This document shows positions 43,590 to 52,818 of a stretch of DNA of 64,000 bases, in pieces. Where the stretch lies: positions 312,891-376,890 of the forward strand of contig JAKJER010000002.1 in assembly GCA_022705325.1 (NCBI GenBank), in the 5' to 3' direction. How positions within the stretch are numbered: the stretch's first letter is position 1; the number at the start of each line of letters is the position of its first letter. The position numbers and the translations under genes are program-made. Origin of the DNA: Planctomycetota bacterium. GTDB lineage: Bacteria; Planctomycetota; Phycisphaerae; SM23-33. Below the pieces are notes generated by a model that was given only the letters and a program-made list of their open reading frames with translations, was not told the origin of the DNA and did no database searches.

Positions 43590-46274
43590 TCAATCGGCCG
43601 GCCGATAGGCGCCGGACAGGTCCCAGGCGATGGACCCGATGCCGAAGTCGGCCTCGCTGCCCCCGGCCCCCTCGCCCCACTGTATGTACGTCTGACCGGC
43701 CTGGGCCAGCGGGTCTCGGGTGGCAGCCGCCCACCGCACGCCTAGCAGCTTGCCGTCGCGATAGACCCAGGCTCGCCCCGTCGCGTCGACAGCCAGGCGA
43801 TAGACGTGATCGGCGGACCCATTGTCAAGCCCCGTCGCCAGGGGCGCGAACTTCTTGTCCAGCCACAGCACCGCGTTGGTCGTCACGGTGATCATGCTTC
43901 GCCTGGGCCCGTCGGGCCCTGCGACCACCGTCTCCAGGTCCACGCCCCGCGTCTGGCTGGTCGAACGAGAGACACGCAGAACAATCTCGACGGTGTGGCC
44001 CTTGTCGGCCTTGGCCGAGCCGAAGGAGTCTGCTCGGTCGTCAATCCATCGAACGCGCTGGCCTGGTCCGGTCGTCACTGTCAACCGTCCGCCCTCGAGC
44101 CTGACGGCCTTGTCCTCGGTGGTCCCGCTGCCGCTGAACCGCCACGCGAGCCTGGTCTTCGTGGGCGCCTGATCCGCCCGGTACACGACGGTCAGGTCCT
44201 TCTTCGCGGGCAACGGCTTGGCGCCGGCGGACGCGTCTGCGGGCCGCTCCTGCGAGGCCGCGGCGTCTGCCCGCGGCGGCGGGGCCTGACGCAGCCAAGC
44301 CAGGTTGAAGCGATATTGCTGTTTGGAGCTGATCAGGTGGATCACCCTGTCGGGCGTCTGGTGGATGGACATGTAGCCCCGCGGTTCGGCCGACATGTCG
44401 CTCATGGTGAACGGCCCGGTGTTGCCCCCGCCGTCCACGCGGCGCGGGGGACCGCCCGCGGTGATCAGGCGGCGGACCTGCCACGTCTCGCCCTCGTCGT
44501 CGCTGAGTGCGGCGAACAGGCCGGACCCCTTGTGGGTCTTGCCGGACGAATCGGTGAACTCCACGCTCTTGCCGAACGACGCGAAGAAGATCGGTCCCTC
44601 CGCCAGCCGCGTCAGCACCAGCCGCTGCCCCCCGCCGATAGGCGGAAACGGGCTGGCCTTGTACGCCCACGTGCATCCGCCGTCGGCCGACAAGCTCATG
44701 GGCATCTTGCCGTCAATGCTGTTGCCCCGCCCAGACGCCAGCAGCCGCCCGTCCTTCAATTCGACCAGGGCCGCGTGAATCCCCGCCATGACCGCCCCGC
44801 TCTTGCCGGACGAGAAGTCAGGAATCGGCTTGCCCTCGGCCGGGTCGGCCCAGGTCTTCCCGCCGTCGTCGCTGACGAGAACGGCCGATCCGCCCGAGCC
44901 GCCGGGCACGGCGTCGCAGGGGACGATCAGCCGGCCCCTCCGCGTCTTGATGACCGACTCGATAGGCATGTGATGCAGACCGTGCTCGGGCATGATCAGC
45001 CTGGCCCTCGACCACGTCGCGCCGCTGTCGCGCGAGGTTCTCATCACCGTCGCCAGCGCGCCCCACGTGCCGCCCGCGCCCAGGCCGTTGAAGTGAAAGA
45101 TCGTGCCGTCGTCGTCCAGGAAGAGGGCCGATGCGTGGTCGTTGCGGTCGGGCGCGTCCCAGAACGGCTCGGCCGGCTCCCATTCCGTCGCCCCGCGGCG
45201 CAGCCGGCTGGCCGCGATGCCCAGCTCGCGCCCGGGCTCGGTGCGACAGGTGTACCAGATCGCCAACATGTCGCCGTTGGGGCAGGCGACAACGGCCGGG
45301 CAGTGATTGTGTCGCGAGAAGAGCGGACCTTCCGAGCCGGGCGGGATCTTCACGTACTGGATGGGCCCCTCGAAGTAGGGCTTGGACATGTCGGGCCCGG
45401 CGGACCAGTCGGTCTTCTCCTGGCGGACGTCTCGCGCCCAGCGGCGCGGCGGGACGGGCGGCAGCGGCGGCGTCTTCGGCGGATCGCCGCAGGCCACGCG
45501 GAAACCGATCAGCCAGTGCTTGTCGAGCGGCAGCGTGCCGGAGCGGTTGGCCGAGCGGAGATACTCCAGCAGCGTCGAATGGCTCCCGCCGCGCGTGACG
45601 CGGAAGTCGCCCTCAGCCCGCCCTGCCGGATCGATCTGGTCCCCTCGGGGGTATGGTCCGTACCAATCGGCGCACCACTCTTCCACGTTGCCGTGCATGT
45701 CCAGCAGGCCCCAGGCGTTGGGCGGCGTCCGGCCGACGTGCAGCGGCAGGACGTCGCCCTCGTCGCCCCGCGAGGGGAACCAACTGTTCTTGACGTTCTT
45801 GTGGAACTCTTTGGGGAGCTTGTCGCCCGCGTGGTACGGCGTGGTCGTGCCCGCTCGGCAGGCGTACTCCCACTCTGCCTCGCTCGGCAGGCGGTAGGGC
45901 TTGCCTTCCTTGCGCGCGAGCCACCGGCAGAACTCGGCCGCTTCCTCCCACGAGACGAACACGACGGCCTCGTCGTCGTCCTTGGAGAATCCGTTCTTGC
46001 CGCGGAGGGCTTTGTGCTTTGGGTCGTACTGCTCGTACTGGGCGTTGGTGACCTCGGTGGCCGACAGGTGGAACGGGCGGGAGATCGTCACCTTGTGGAC
46101 GGGCCGCTCGTCGAAGTCACCCCCCTGCTCCTGGCCCATCTGGAACGCACCGGCCTCGATGCGGATCATCTTCATCCCAAGGGTATTCTGGAAGCCATCT
46201 GCCTCGGCCGCCCCGACAGCCGACCATCCCGCCGCCAAAACCAACACAAATGCTAGAGTCGTGGGCGTGTTCAA
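43590..46274 (-). CDS. Exported fusion: FGE-like (SUMF1) domain, sialidase-like propeller, LamG-like domain
   Basis: An 894-residue secreted protein (signal peptide to about residue 23). Residues 27-265 are a SUMF1/formylglycine-generating-enzyme-type domain: FQMGQEQGG, ERPVHKVTISRPFHLSATEV, YRLPSEAEWEYACRAG, NVEEWCADWYG, RVTRGGS and GFRVAC. The catalytic Cys pair expected after RGGS in true FGE is absent (SHSTLLEYLRSANR), so sulfatase activation is unlikely. A Pro-rich linker leads to a six-bladed BNR/sialidase-like propeller (about 300-660) with Asp-box repeats (TSRDSGATWSRA, VSDDGGKTWADP, LSDDEGETWQ). A LamG-like beta-sandwich (about 695-890) ends the protein. It probably binds and cleaves or recognises surface glycans. 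Confidence 0.78.
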   Translation of the reverse strand: MNTPTTLAFVLVLAAGWSAVGAAEADGFQNTLGMKMIRIEAGAFQMGQEQGGDFDERPVHKVTISRPFHLSATEVTNAQYEQYDPKHKALRGKNGFSKDDDEAVVFVSWEEAAEFCRWLARKEGKPYRLPSEAEWEYACRAGTTTPYHAGDKLPKEFHKNVKNSWFPSRGDEGDVLPLHVGRTPPNAWGLLDMHGNVEEWCADWYGPYPRGDQIDPAGRAEGDFRVTRGGSHSTLLEYLRSANRSGTLPLDKHWLIGFRVACGDPPKTPPLPPVPPRRWARDVRQEKTDWSAGPDMSKPYFEGPIQYVKIPPGSEGPLFSRHNHCPAVVACPNGDMLAIWYTCRTEPGRELGIAASRLRRGATEWEPAEPFWDAPDRNDHASALFLDDDGTIFHFNGLGAGGTWGALATVMRTSRDSGATWSRARLIMPEHGLHHMPIESVIKTRRGRLIVPCDAVPGGSGGSAVLVSDDGGKTWADPAEGKPIPDFSSGKSGAVMAGIHAALVELKDGRLLASGRGNSIDGKMPMSLSADGGCTWAYKASPFPPIGGGQRLVLTRLAEGPIFFASFGKSVEFTDSSGKTHKGSGLFAALSDDEGETWQVRRLITAGGPPRRVDGGGNTGPFTMSDMSAEPRGYMSIHQTPDRVIHLISSKQQYRFNLAWLRQAPPPRADAAASQERPADASAGAKPLPAKKDLTVVYRADQAPTKTRLAWRFSGSGTTEDKAVRLEGGRLTVTTGPGQRVRWIDDRADSFGSAKADKGHTVEIVLRVSRSTSQTRGVDLETVVAGPDGPRRSMITVTTNAVLWLDKKFAPLATGLDNGSADHVYRLAVDATGRAWVYRDGKLLGVRWAAATRDPLAQAGQTYIQWGEGAGGSEADFGIGSIAWDLSGAYRPAD

Positions 46275-46537
46275 ATCCGTATCCCTATTCGCTGCACAAC
46301 ACCGTCCGGCTTTCTCTACTCAACGCCCCGTACGCCGCGCTTATTCCACCGCTTCCCTTTTCCCGGCGGAAGCAGTGACCAGGTCTTGCCAAAGAACCAA
46401 GCTCTTCGATCAGGCCTGGCGGCAGTGCAAGGAGGATCCTTCACGCATCACAGGGGCCAGGCACGGCGCAAGCAACAGGCCGTGACGGAGCCAACGCCCC
46501 ATCCCGGCCTGTTGGCGGTCGAGCAGGCGAACGCTGC

Positions 46538-48712
46538 TTACTTGCGGGCCTTCTTGAAAACGGCATTGGCCCGGGCCGCGAGTTGCTTGTCGCGGGTGGT
46601 CTTGGCCACCTTCTGCATCACCGGCTTCACCTCGGCCGGGTTGGAGCCCACGATGCGGTCGCCGATGGAGACGGCCGCGATGCAGGCCTCTTCCTTCAAC
46701 TCGCCGTCCAGATGGGCGGCAACCATCTCCAGCGACTGGAGCGAGGGCACGTCGCCCAGGGCGGCCAGCAGGAGGCGTTTCTCGGCGGTCTGCGTGGCCA
46801 GGGCGGCGGCCTGCTGGAGCATCTCCACCTTCTTCTCCACGGGCAGGTTGGCCTGGGGGATCAGGCGGATGTAACCGCGGAGGCTGAGGATCTTGACCTT
46901 GTTGTCGCTGCTCTTGGTCAACTCGGCGACGGCGGGCAGGGCGTCGGGGCTGGTCCAGTCGCACAGAACGCGGACGGCGGTGTCCTTGACCTGGGGGTCG
47001 CTGTCGTTCAGGGCGGCCTGGACGGCCTGCAGGGCCTTGGGCCCCCCGGCCGTGCGGAGGATGCGAAGCAGGGCCAGCTTGGGCTCGCCCTTGGCCTTGG
47101 CGACGGCCTCGACTACGGGGTCGACACAGGCGGACGAGACGACCGCGGTCGTGAGGGTGATGTTCTCGCCCTCGCCGACAGTCTTGGTGGCCGGCTGGCC
47201 GCTGACGGTGTAGTCGATCTTCAGTTTCTTGACCAGGCCCTGGGCGGGGTCGCCGCCGAGGGCGGAGTTGCTGGCCTCGATGGTGAGCGTGCCGTCCTTG
47301 ACTAGTTTGGCGACCTTCTTGGTCACGTCGGCCATCGGACCGTTGGGCAGGCTGCCGTAGACGGCCTTGACGACGGTGACGTTGCCGCTGGCGGGAGCGG
47401 TCTGGCGGGCGCACAGCGCCCCGACGGCGCTCTCTACGGCCTTGATCTCGGCATCGCCGCGGCCCTTGAGCAGGACGGCCAGCATCGGGGCCAGCTCGCT
47501 GAGTCCCGCGGTGTCGCGGAGGGCCTTGATGGCGGCCAGGCGGACGGATTCGTCCTGGTCGTCGGCGGCCTTGATGAGCAGCACGGCGGCAGCCGGGCCG
47601 GAGAAGCGCTGGGCGACCAGCTCGGCGCCCAGGCAGCGGGCCTTGGCGTCGCCGGCGGCCAGCAGGCTTCCGATGGCCTGGTCGCCTTCCTTGCCCGGGA
47701 AGCTGGCCAGGCACGAGCGAGCGACGGAAGCCGCCTCGCCGGCGCCCGACAGGGCCAACTGGGCCAGTACGGGCACAGCCGGGGCATAGCCGATCTGCGT
47801 GACGCTGCGGATGGCGACGACCTGCACGCCCTCCTTGCCGTTCTTGGCCAATTCCAGCAGGGCCGGTCCGGCGGCGGCGTCGCCGCGCAGGCCCAGCGTC
47901 TGGCAGAAGAGGATCTGCTTGTCGGCATTCAGCTTGGGCAACTCGTCGGCCAGGGCCTTGGATGTCTCGGGGGCCTTGAGTTCGAGGGCGGTGCGTGCGG
48001 CAGCGCCGACGAGGATCCAGTCGTCGCCCCGGACGGCCTCCATGAGCATGGGAATGCCCTGCGCCTGCCGGGCGAGGACCACGCCGCGGAAGCCGGCGGT
48101 GCGAACCTGGTGCGGAGCCTTGGGCAAGGTGCGGAGCTTGTCGTAGAGTGCGATGGCCTGGTCCACCTGGCCCTTCTCGCTGAGCGCCTCGGCGGCTCGG
48201 AGCAACCCTTCACAGAAGTTGCTGCGGTTCTCGTCGCTGACGGAGGCCAGCGAGTCCTCTATGGCCTTGGCGGCTTCGACCGTCCCGATCTGCCCCAGCG
48301 ACTTGGCGGCGGTCTGGGCAGTGGTCGGATCGGCGTCCTTAAGCAGGGCCGCCAGCGCTGCGACGGCCTTGGCGTCTTTGCGGACGCCGATGGAGGCGAT
48401 GACGCCGACGCGGTGCAGGCCCGTGAGCTTGCCCAGGGCGGCGCGGAGGGCCTCGTCGACCTCAGGCGCGGGAATCGGCTCGAGCGCATAGCGGGCGTAG
48501 TGCGCCAGGTTGGGCTGGTCGAGCAGGCCGGCCAGCACGGGGACGGCCTTGGCCGTGCCGCAGCGAGAGAGCAGGCGGCAGGCGTCGGCCTTGTCCTTCA
48601 CCGAGGCGTCGGCGGACTTGAGGGTTGCGATGAGCTCGGCCTCGTCGGCCCGTACAGCCGGGGCGGCCATCAGCAGGGCAGCCAGCGCGAGTGTGAGTGC
48701 GGTTTTCCACAT
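46538..48712 (-). CDS. Secreted HEAT-repeat protein
   Basis: A 724-residue exported protein (signal peptide TALTLALAALLMAAPAVRA). Nearly the whole length is made of Ala/Leu-rich alpha-helical HEAT repeats, such as VAALAALLKDADPTTAQTAA and LQAVQAALNDSDPQVKDTAV, interrupted near residues 480-560 by a beta-rich insert. No catalytic motif is seen. HEAT solenoids are protein-binding scaffolds. AGGAG precedes the ATG at 48712; a more upstream in-frame start is less likely. It follows the oxidoreductase gene after 28 bases and is probably cotranscribed. Confidence 0.8.
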   Translation of the reverse strand: MWKTALTLALAALLMAAPAVRADEAELIATLKSADASVKDKADACRLLSRCGTAKAVPVLAGLLDQPNLAHYARYALEPIPAPEVDEALRAALGKLTGLHRVGVIASIGVRKDAKAVAALAALLKDADPTTAQTAAKSLGQIGTVEAAKAIEDSLASVSDENRSNFCEGLLRAAEALSEKGQVDQAIALYDKLRTLPKAPHQVRTAGFRGVVLARQAQGIPMLMEAVRGDDWILVGAAARTALELKAPETSKALADELPKLNADKQILFCQTLGLRGDAAAGPALLELAKNGKEGVQVVAIRSVTQIGYAPAVPVLAQLALSGAGEAASVARSCLASFPGKEGDQAIGSLLAAGDAKARCLGAELVAQRFSGPAAAVLLIKAADDQDESVRLAAIKALRDTAGLSELAPMLAVLLKGRGDAEIKAVESAVGALCARQTAPASGNVTVVKAVYGSLPNGPMADVTKKVAKLVKDGTLTIEASNSALGGDPAQGLVKKLKIDYTVSGQPATKTVGEGENITLTTAVVSSACVDPVVEAVAKAKGEPKLALLRILRTAGGPKALQAVQAALNDSDPQVKDTAVRVLCDWTSPDALPAVAELTKSSDNKVKILSLRGYIRLIPQANLPVEKKVEMLQQAAALATQTAEKRLLLAALGDVPSLQSLEMVAAHLDGELKEEACIAAVSIGDRIVGSNPAEVKPVMQKVAKTTRDKQLAARANAVFKKARK

Positions 48713-48740
48713 GATTCGAATTCTCCTGGATAGGATTCGC

Positions 48741-50045
48741 CTAGTAGGTCCACGGCTCGCGCATGGCTCGGCTGCGCATGCGGTTGGCCTCGTCATCGTT
48801 GATGAACACTTCCTTGATCGGGTCGAACTTCAGGTCTCGCTTGAGCCACATGCAGATGTTGGCGGCGTGGACCGTCAGCATGGAGCGGTGCATGACCAGC
48901 GGGTTGGCCACGGTGGTGCGGCGGCTCTTGACGCAGTCGAGGAAGTCACGCATGTGGTCCAACGAGCGCCCGGTGCGGGCCACGTACTCGCCGATGACTC
49001 GCTTGAACTCGCCCAGGAGCTTGATGGACGAGGCGTCGGGCTTGGAATAGCCGTCGGCGGCGGCGACCCAGCCCTCGGGCCCGTCAAACCGCTCGCCGCA
49101 CGACCCGTGCCAGTACTGGTTGCCGCGGGCGAGGATCATCTTCACGCCGTTGCCGAACGTGGTGACCATGCCGTCGCCGCTGTCGTTCTGGACGTACTGG
49201 TAGGAGACGGGCGAGATGCCGTTGGCGTCGATGCCCGCCTGGGCCTGGGCAAACGTGTGGGCCCCCCACTCGCCGATGCAGCTCGTGTGGAAGTCGTAGT
49301 ACCCGCGCCAGCCGCCGCTGACGTAGCGGGCGTTGTAGGGCCTCCACGGGCAGGCGCCCAGCCAGGCGTCCCAGTCCACCTCCTCCTTGGGCGGAAGGGG
49401 CTGCTCGGGCAGCCAGTCGTGCTTCATCTCGGCCGCGTCCCACGGGGCGATGTGGGCGTAGCACGTATGGACTTTGCCCAGCCGGCCCGTGCGGGCCATC
49501 TCGATGCAGAACACGTGATTGGGCTCGCTCAGCCGCTGCGTGCCGGTCTGGTAGACCCGCCCGTAGCGCTCGGCGGTCTCGACGACGGCCCGGCCTTCGG
49601 CGATGGTCATGCAGGATGGTTTCTCGCTGTAGACGTCTTTGCCGGACCGCATGGCCAGGATGGCGCCCATGGCGTGCCACCGGTCGCCCGTGGCGATCAG
49701 GACCGCGTCGATGTCCGTCCGCGTGGCCAGAAACTCGCGGATCTCGGGGTACATCTTGCAGTCCTCGTTGCCGTAGTTCTTGTCGATAACGTTCTTGATG
49801 GCCAGGCGTTGCTTCTTCTGGAGGTCGCAGATGGCGACCACCTGAACGTCCTTCTCGCGCATCATCCATCGCAGGTCGTGCATGCCGCGGTGCTGGATGC
49901 CGATGCAACCGGCCACGATCCGCTGGCTGGGGGGCACGGCCCCATCTTTGCCCAGTGCCGTGGAGCGCACCAGCGCGGGCGCCGCCAGGACGGCGCCGGC
50001 CTGGGCGGCCGACCGGAACAACCCCCGTCGCGTCAATTTCTGCAT
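48741..50045 (-). CDS. Tat-exported Gfo/Idh/MocA family oxidoreductase
   Basis: A 434-residue protein with a twin-arginine signal (LTRRGLFRSAAQAG). It has an N-terminal NAD(P)-binding Rossmann fold (VAGCIGIQHRGMHDL, DVQVVAICDLQ), VLIATGDRWHAMGAILAM, and the family's SEKPSCMTIAEG motif, where Lys and Pro of EKP are conserved. The C-terminal alpha/beta domain resembles those of planctomycete exported sugar dehydrogenases. It would oxidise or rearrange a sugar in the periplasm with tightly bound cofactor. The start at 50045 is supported by GAGGAGA. First gene of an operon with the HEAT protein, divergent from the prepilin at 50216. Confidence 0.87.
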   Translation of the reverse strand: MQKLTRRGLFRSAAQAGAVLAAPALVRSTALGKDGAVPPSQRIVAGCIGIQHRGMHDLRWMMREKDVQVVAICDLQKKQRLAIKNVIDKNYGNEDCKMYPEIREFLATRTDIDAVLIATGDRWHAMGAILAMRSGKDVYSEKPSCMTIAEGRAVVETAERYGRVYQTGTQRLSEPNHVFCIEMARTGRLGKVHTCYAHIAPWDAAEMKHDWLPEQPLPPKEEVDWDAWLGACPWRPYNARYVSGGWRGYYDFHTSCIGEWGAHTFAQAQAGIDANGISPVSYQYVQNDSGDGMVTTFGNGVKMILARGNQYWHGSCGERFDGPEGWVAAADGYSKPDASSIKLLGEFKRVIGEYVARTGRSLDHMRDFLDCVKSRRTTVANPLVMHRSMLTVHAANICMWLKRDLKFDPIKEVFINDDEANRMRSRAMREPWTY

Positions 50046-50215
50046 ACTTGTCTCCTCTGGTATTGGAGCGGGAGCCCGCGCAAGGGACGCGGAAACGTGC
50101 AGGCCCGCTCCAGATAGTAACGCGGGGGGCGGAGGGTTCATTTCCGCATTTCCCGGTCGGTCTCGATGGGAGATTCCCTGGATGGTTCGGAGAATCCGCG
50201 ATACCATGAAAACCA

Positions 50216-50911
50216 GTGTATCTCTCCCGACAGAAAGGCTTCACGCTGGTCGAGTTGCTGATGGTGGTGGCGATCGTCGCGCTGCTGCTGAGCATGCTGA
50301 CGCCCACGCTCCAGCGGGCCAAGGAGTTGACTCGGAGGGGGATCTGCGCCAGCAACCTGCGGCACGTCCACGTCTGCACGCAGTTGTACGCCGACCAGAG
50401 CCGCAACCTCGTGCCGCCCCGCTACTGGCCCTGGAGCCAGTACCACGTCGGCAACGACTACACCACCGGGGCGCCCCAGATGGCCATGGGCTTCCTGCTG
50501 CTGACCAACGGCAAGTACGTTCAGCCGGACATGCTCTTCTGCCCGTCCGACCGGTACTTCTCCCTCCGCACCCACTGGCCGGAAGGCAACTACGGCGGCA
50601 CGCGGAACTGGCTGGCTTATTGCTGCAGCTACGCCCAGCGCGAGGAGCAGTTGACCTCCTCGGGGGAGTTCGGCGTCCATCCCGAGCGATTCCGCATGCC
50701 TTTCGCTCCCTCCAACTGGGCTTACGCCAGCGACTTCTTCACGACGGCCATCCCGGCCAATCCCTACGCCGTCCACAAGGAAGGCTGGATGGTCGCCACG
50801 TTCGGCGGGGCCAGCGTCTGGGTGGAGCGAACCGACGAGATATGGGGCGGCATCACCTGGAGCACCGACTACACCGGCCAGGGCCTCACCTGGCAACGGT
50901 TTGACCGCTGA
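50216..50911 (+). CDS. Prepilin-type protein (planctomycete pseudopilin-like)
   Basis: A 231-residue protein with the prepilin signal KGFTLVELLMVVAIVALLL. Residues 1-65 closely match those of the protein at 4724-5464 (AKELTRRGICASNLR against ARELTRRAICASNQG), while the soluble domains differ. The start is GTG 50216, since an in-frame TGA lies at 50207; no ribosome site is apparent. It is monocistronic and lies next to the Gfo/Idh/MocA operon and two sulfatase genes. No XylR-type operator is found upstream. Confidence 0.75.
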   Translation: MYLSRQKGFTLVELLMVVAIVALLLSMLTPTLQRAKELTRRGICASNLRHVHVCTQLYADQSRNLVPPRYWPWSQYHVGNDYTTGAPQMAMGFLLLTNGKYVQPDMLFCPSDRYFSLRTHWPEGNYGGTRNWLAYCCSYAQREEQLTSSGEFGVHPERFRMPFAPSNWAYASDFFTTAIPANPYAVHKEGWMVATFGGASVWVERTDEIWGGITWSTDYTGQGLTWQRFDR

Positions 50912-51149
50912 GGAACGTCCCTCCCCGCTCTTCATCCGAGTAGGCCCACGGGGTTGACCAACACCCGCGGCCAGCCACCTGCAGAATCTTGCGCGTCCAG
51001 CAAGGGCTGCCCGCTCCTGCCGGGGTTGTTTCGGGTGGCTCACGGGCTGGCCCCTCGCCAAGTCATCATCCCGCCGGGGGCATTTGACGGCGTCCGCCGC
51101 GGCGTGTATTCTCTTTGTCGCGTGGCAGTTGACATGCGATGGAGAATCT

Positions 51150-52784
51150 ATGGGCAAGAGACGATCTCTGGAACCAACCATGCTGCTGCCGCTGATGGTG
51201 GCTGTCTCGGGCCTCATGCTCACGGCGGACGTCCCAGCCGCGGGTTCCGCAACTCCGCCGATGCACCCCTCCAAGCCCAACATCGTCATCATCCTGGCCG
51301 ATGACCTGGGCGTGGGCGACGTGCGTTGCTGTTTCAAGGACGGCAAGATCGCCACGCCCAACCTGGACAGGCTGGCGTCGCAGGGGATGATCTTCACCGA
51401 CGCCCACTCCGGATCGGCGGTCTGCACGCCCACGCGGTACGGCATTCTCACCGGGCGGTATGCCTGGCGGACCTACCTGCGCAGCTCGGTGCTGGCCGCC
51501 TATGACGATCCGCTGATCGCCGCCGATCGCCTCACCCTTGCCGGCATGCTCAAGCAGCAGGGCTACGCCACCGACTGCGTCGGCAAGTGGCACCTCGGCT
51601 GGGACTGGCCGTTCCGGTCGGCGGACATGCGCCAGAAGTACGGACGCGCCCACAAGGGATGCGTCGGCCAATACGCCGAGCCCAAGGACTTCGATTGGAG
51701 CCAGCCCATCGCCAACGGGCCGACCGCCCGCGGCTTCGACACCTACTTCGGGACGCACGTTCCCAACCAGCCGCCGTACTGTTTTATCGAGAACGACCGC
51801 ACCGTGGGCCTTCCATCGGCCATGTTCGACCGCAAGACGGTTCCCGCCTATTACTGCGTTGGCAGTCCTGGGCCGATCGTTCCCGGACACACGTTCGAGG
51901 CCATCCTGCCGGCCATCACGAAACGGGCCACGGAGGTCATCGCCAGGCGGGCGGCTGCCAAGCAGCCGTTCTTCCTCTATTTCGCGCTGACCTCGCCGCA
52001 CGAGCCGGTCGCGCCGTCCAAGCAGTGGCTGGGCAAGAGCGGCATCAGCCCGCTGGCCGACTTCATCATGCAGACCGACGACGCCGTGGGCCAGGTGATG
52101 CGGGCACTGGAGGACAGCGGCGTCGCCGACAACACGTTGCTGATCTTCACGGCCGACAACGGCCATTGTCCCTACACCGGGCTGACTCCGCTCCTGAAGG
52201 CCGGACATCGCCCCAGCGGCCCCTACCGCGGCTACAAGGCCGACATCTGGGAAGGCGGCCACCGTGAACCGTTCATCGCCCGCTGGCCGGGACGGGTCAA
52301 GCCCGGCTCGACCTGCTCGGACGTGATCTGCTTGACCGACTTCATGGCCACGTTCGCGGCCGTCACGGGGGCGGAGATTCCCGCCAACGCCGGCGAGGAC
52401 AGCGTCAGTTTCCTGGGCGACCTGCTGGGGACGGCCAGCGGGCCGTGCCGCGAGGCCGTCGTCCACCAGGGGTGCAACGGCGGGCTGTCCATCCGGCAAG
52501 GACAGTGGAAGCTGGAATGCACCCCGGGATCCAACGGCTACGGTTCCGCCAGCAAGCCGGGCGATGCCGAGGCACGCAAGCAGGGGCTGCCGGAGGTTCA
52601 ACTGTATAATCTGTCGACGGATGTCGCCGAGCAGAAGAACCTCCAGGCGGAACACCAGGAAGTCGTTGCCCGACTGACCGCCCTGCTCCGGAAGTACATC
52701 GACGACGGCCGCAGCACGCCCGGGCCGAAACAGAAGAACGATGTCCCCGTGAAGCTCCCTGTCGCCAATCTTCGTCGCCCTTGA
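51150..52784 (+). CDS. Secreted Cys-type sulfatase
   Basis: A 544-residue exported sulfatase. The formylglycine motif is CTPTR (Cys at residue 92, within SGSAVCTPTRYGILTGRY), preceded by the metal site IVIILADDLGVGD. VGKWHLG, TADNGHCPY and TSPHEPV supply further active-site residues. It desulfates a sulfated polysaccharide or other sulfate ester after Cys is turned into formylglycine. The start ATG at 51150 follows GGAGA; an in-frame start at 51084 is less likely. Convergent with the next sulfatase. Arylsulfatase-type A family, subfamily not assigned. Confidence 0.9.
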   Translation: MGKRRSLEPTMLLPLMVAVSGLMLTADVPAAGSATPPMHPSKPNIVIILADDLGVGDVRCCFKDGKIATPNLDRLASQGMIFTDAHSGSAVCTPTRYGILTGRYAWRTYLRSSVLAAYDDPLIAADRLTLAGMLKQQGYATDCVGKWHLGWDWPFRSADMRQKYGRAHKGCVGQYAEPKDFDWSQPIANGPTARGFDTYFGTHVPNQPPYCFIENDRTVGLPSAMFDRKTVPAYYCVGSPGPIVPGHTFEAILPAITKRATEVIARRAAAKQPFFLYFALTSPHEPVAPSKQWLGKSGISPLADFIMQTDDAVGQVMRALEDSGVADNTLLIFTADNGHCPYTGLTPLLKAGHRPSGPYRGYKADIWEGGHREPFIARWPGRVKPGSTCSDVICLTDFMATFAAVTGAEIPANAGEDSVSFLGDLLGTASGPCREAVVHQGCNGGLSIRQGQWKLECTPGSNGYGSASKPGDAEARKQGLPEVQLYNLSTDVAEQKNLQAEHQEVVARLTALLRKYIDDGRSTPGPKQKNDVPVKLPVANLRRP

Positions 52785-52818
52785 TGGAGACAGGACTGTC
52801 CGGGCCGTGGCTCCGCGA

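Noticed and set aside
50077..50103. CGCGCAA followed 21 bp later by TGCAGG before the prepilin gene at 50216
   Set aside because: The second half-site is degenerate and no TACGAT box lies 37 bp downstream.
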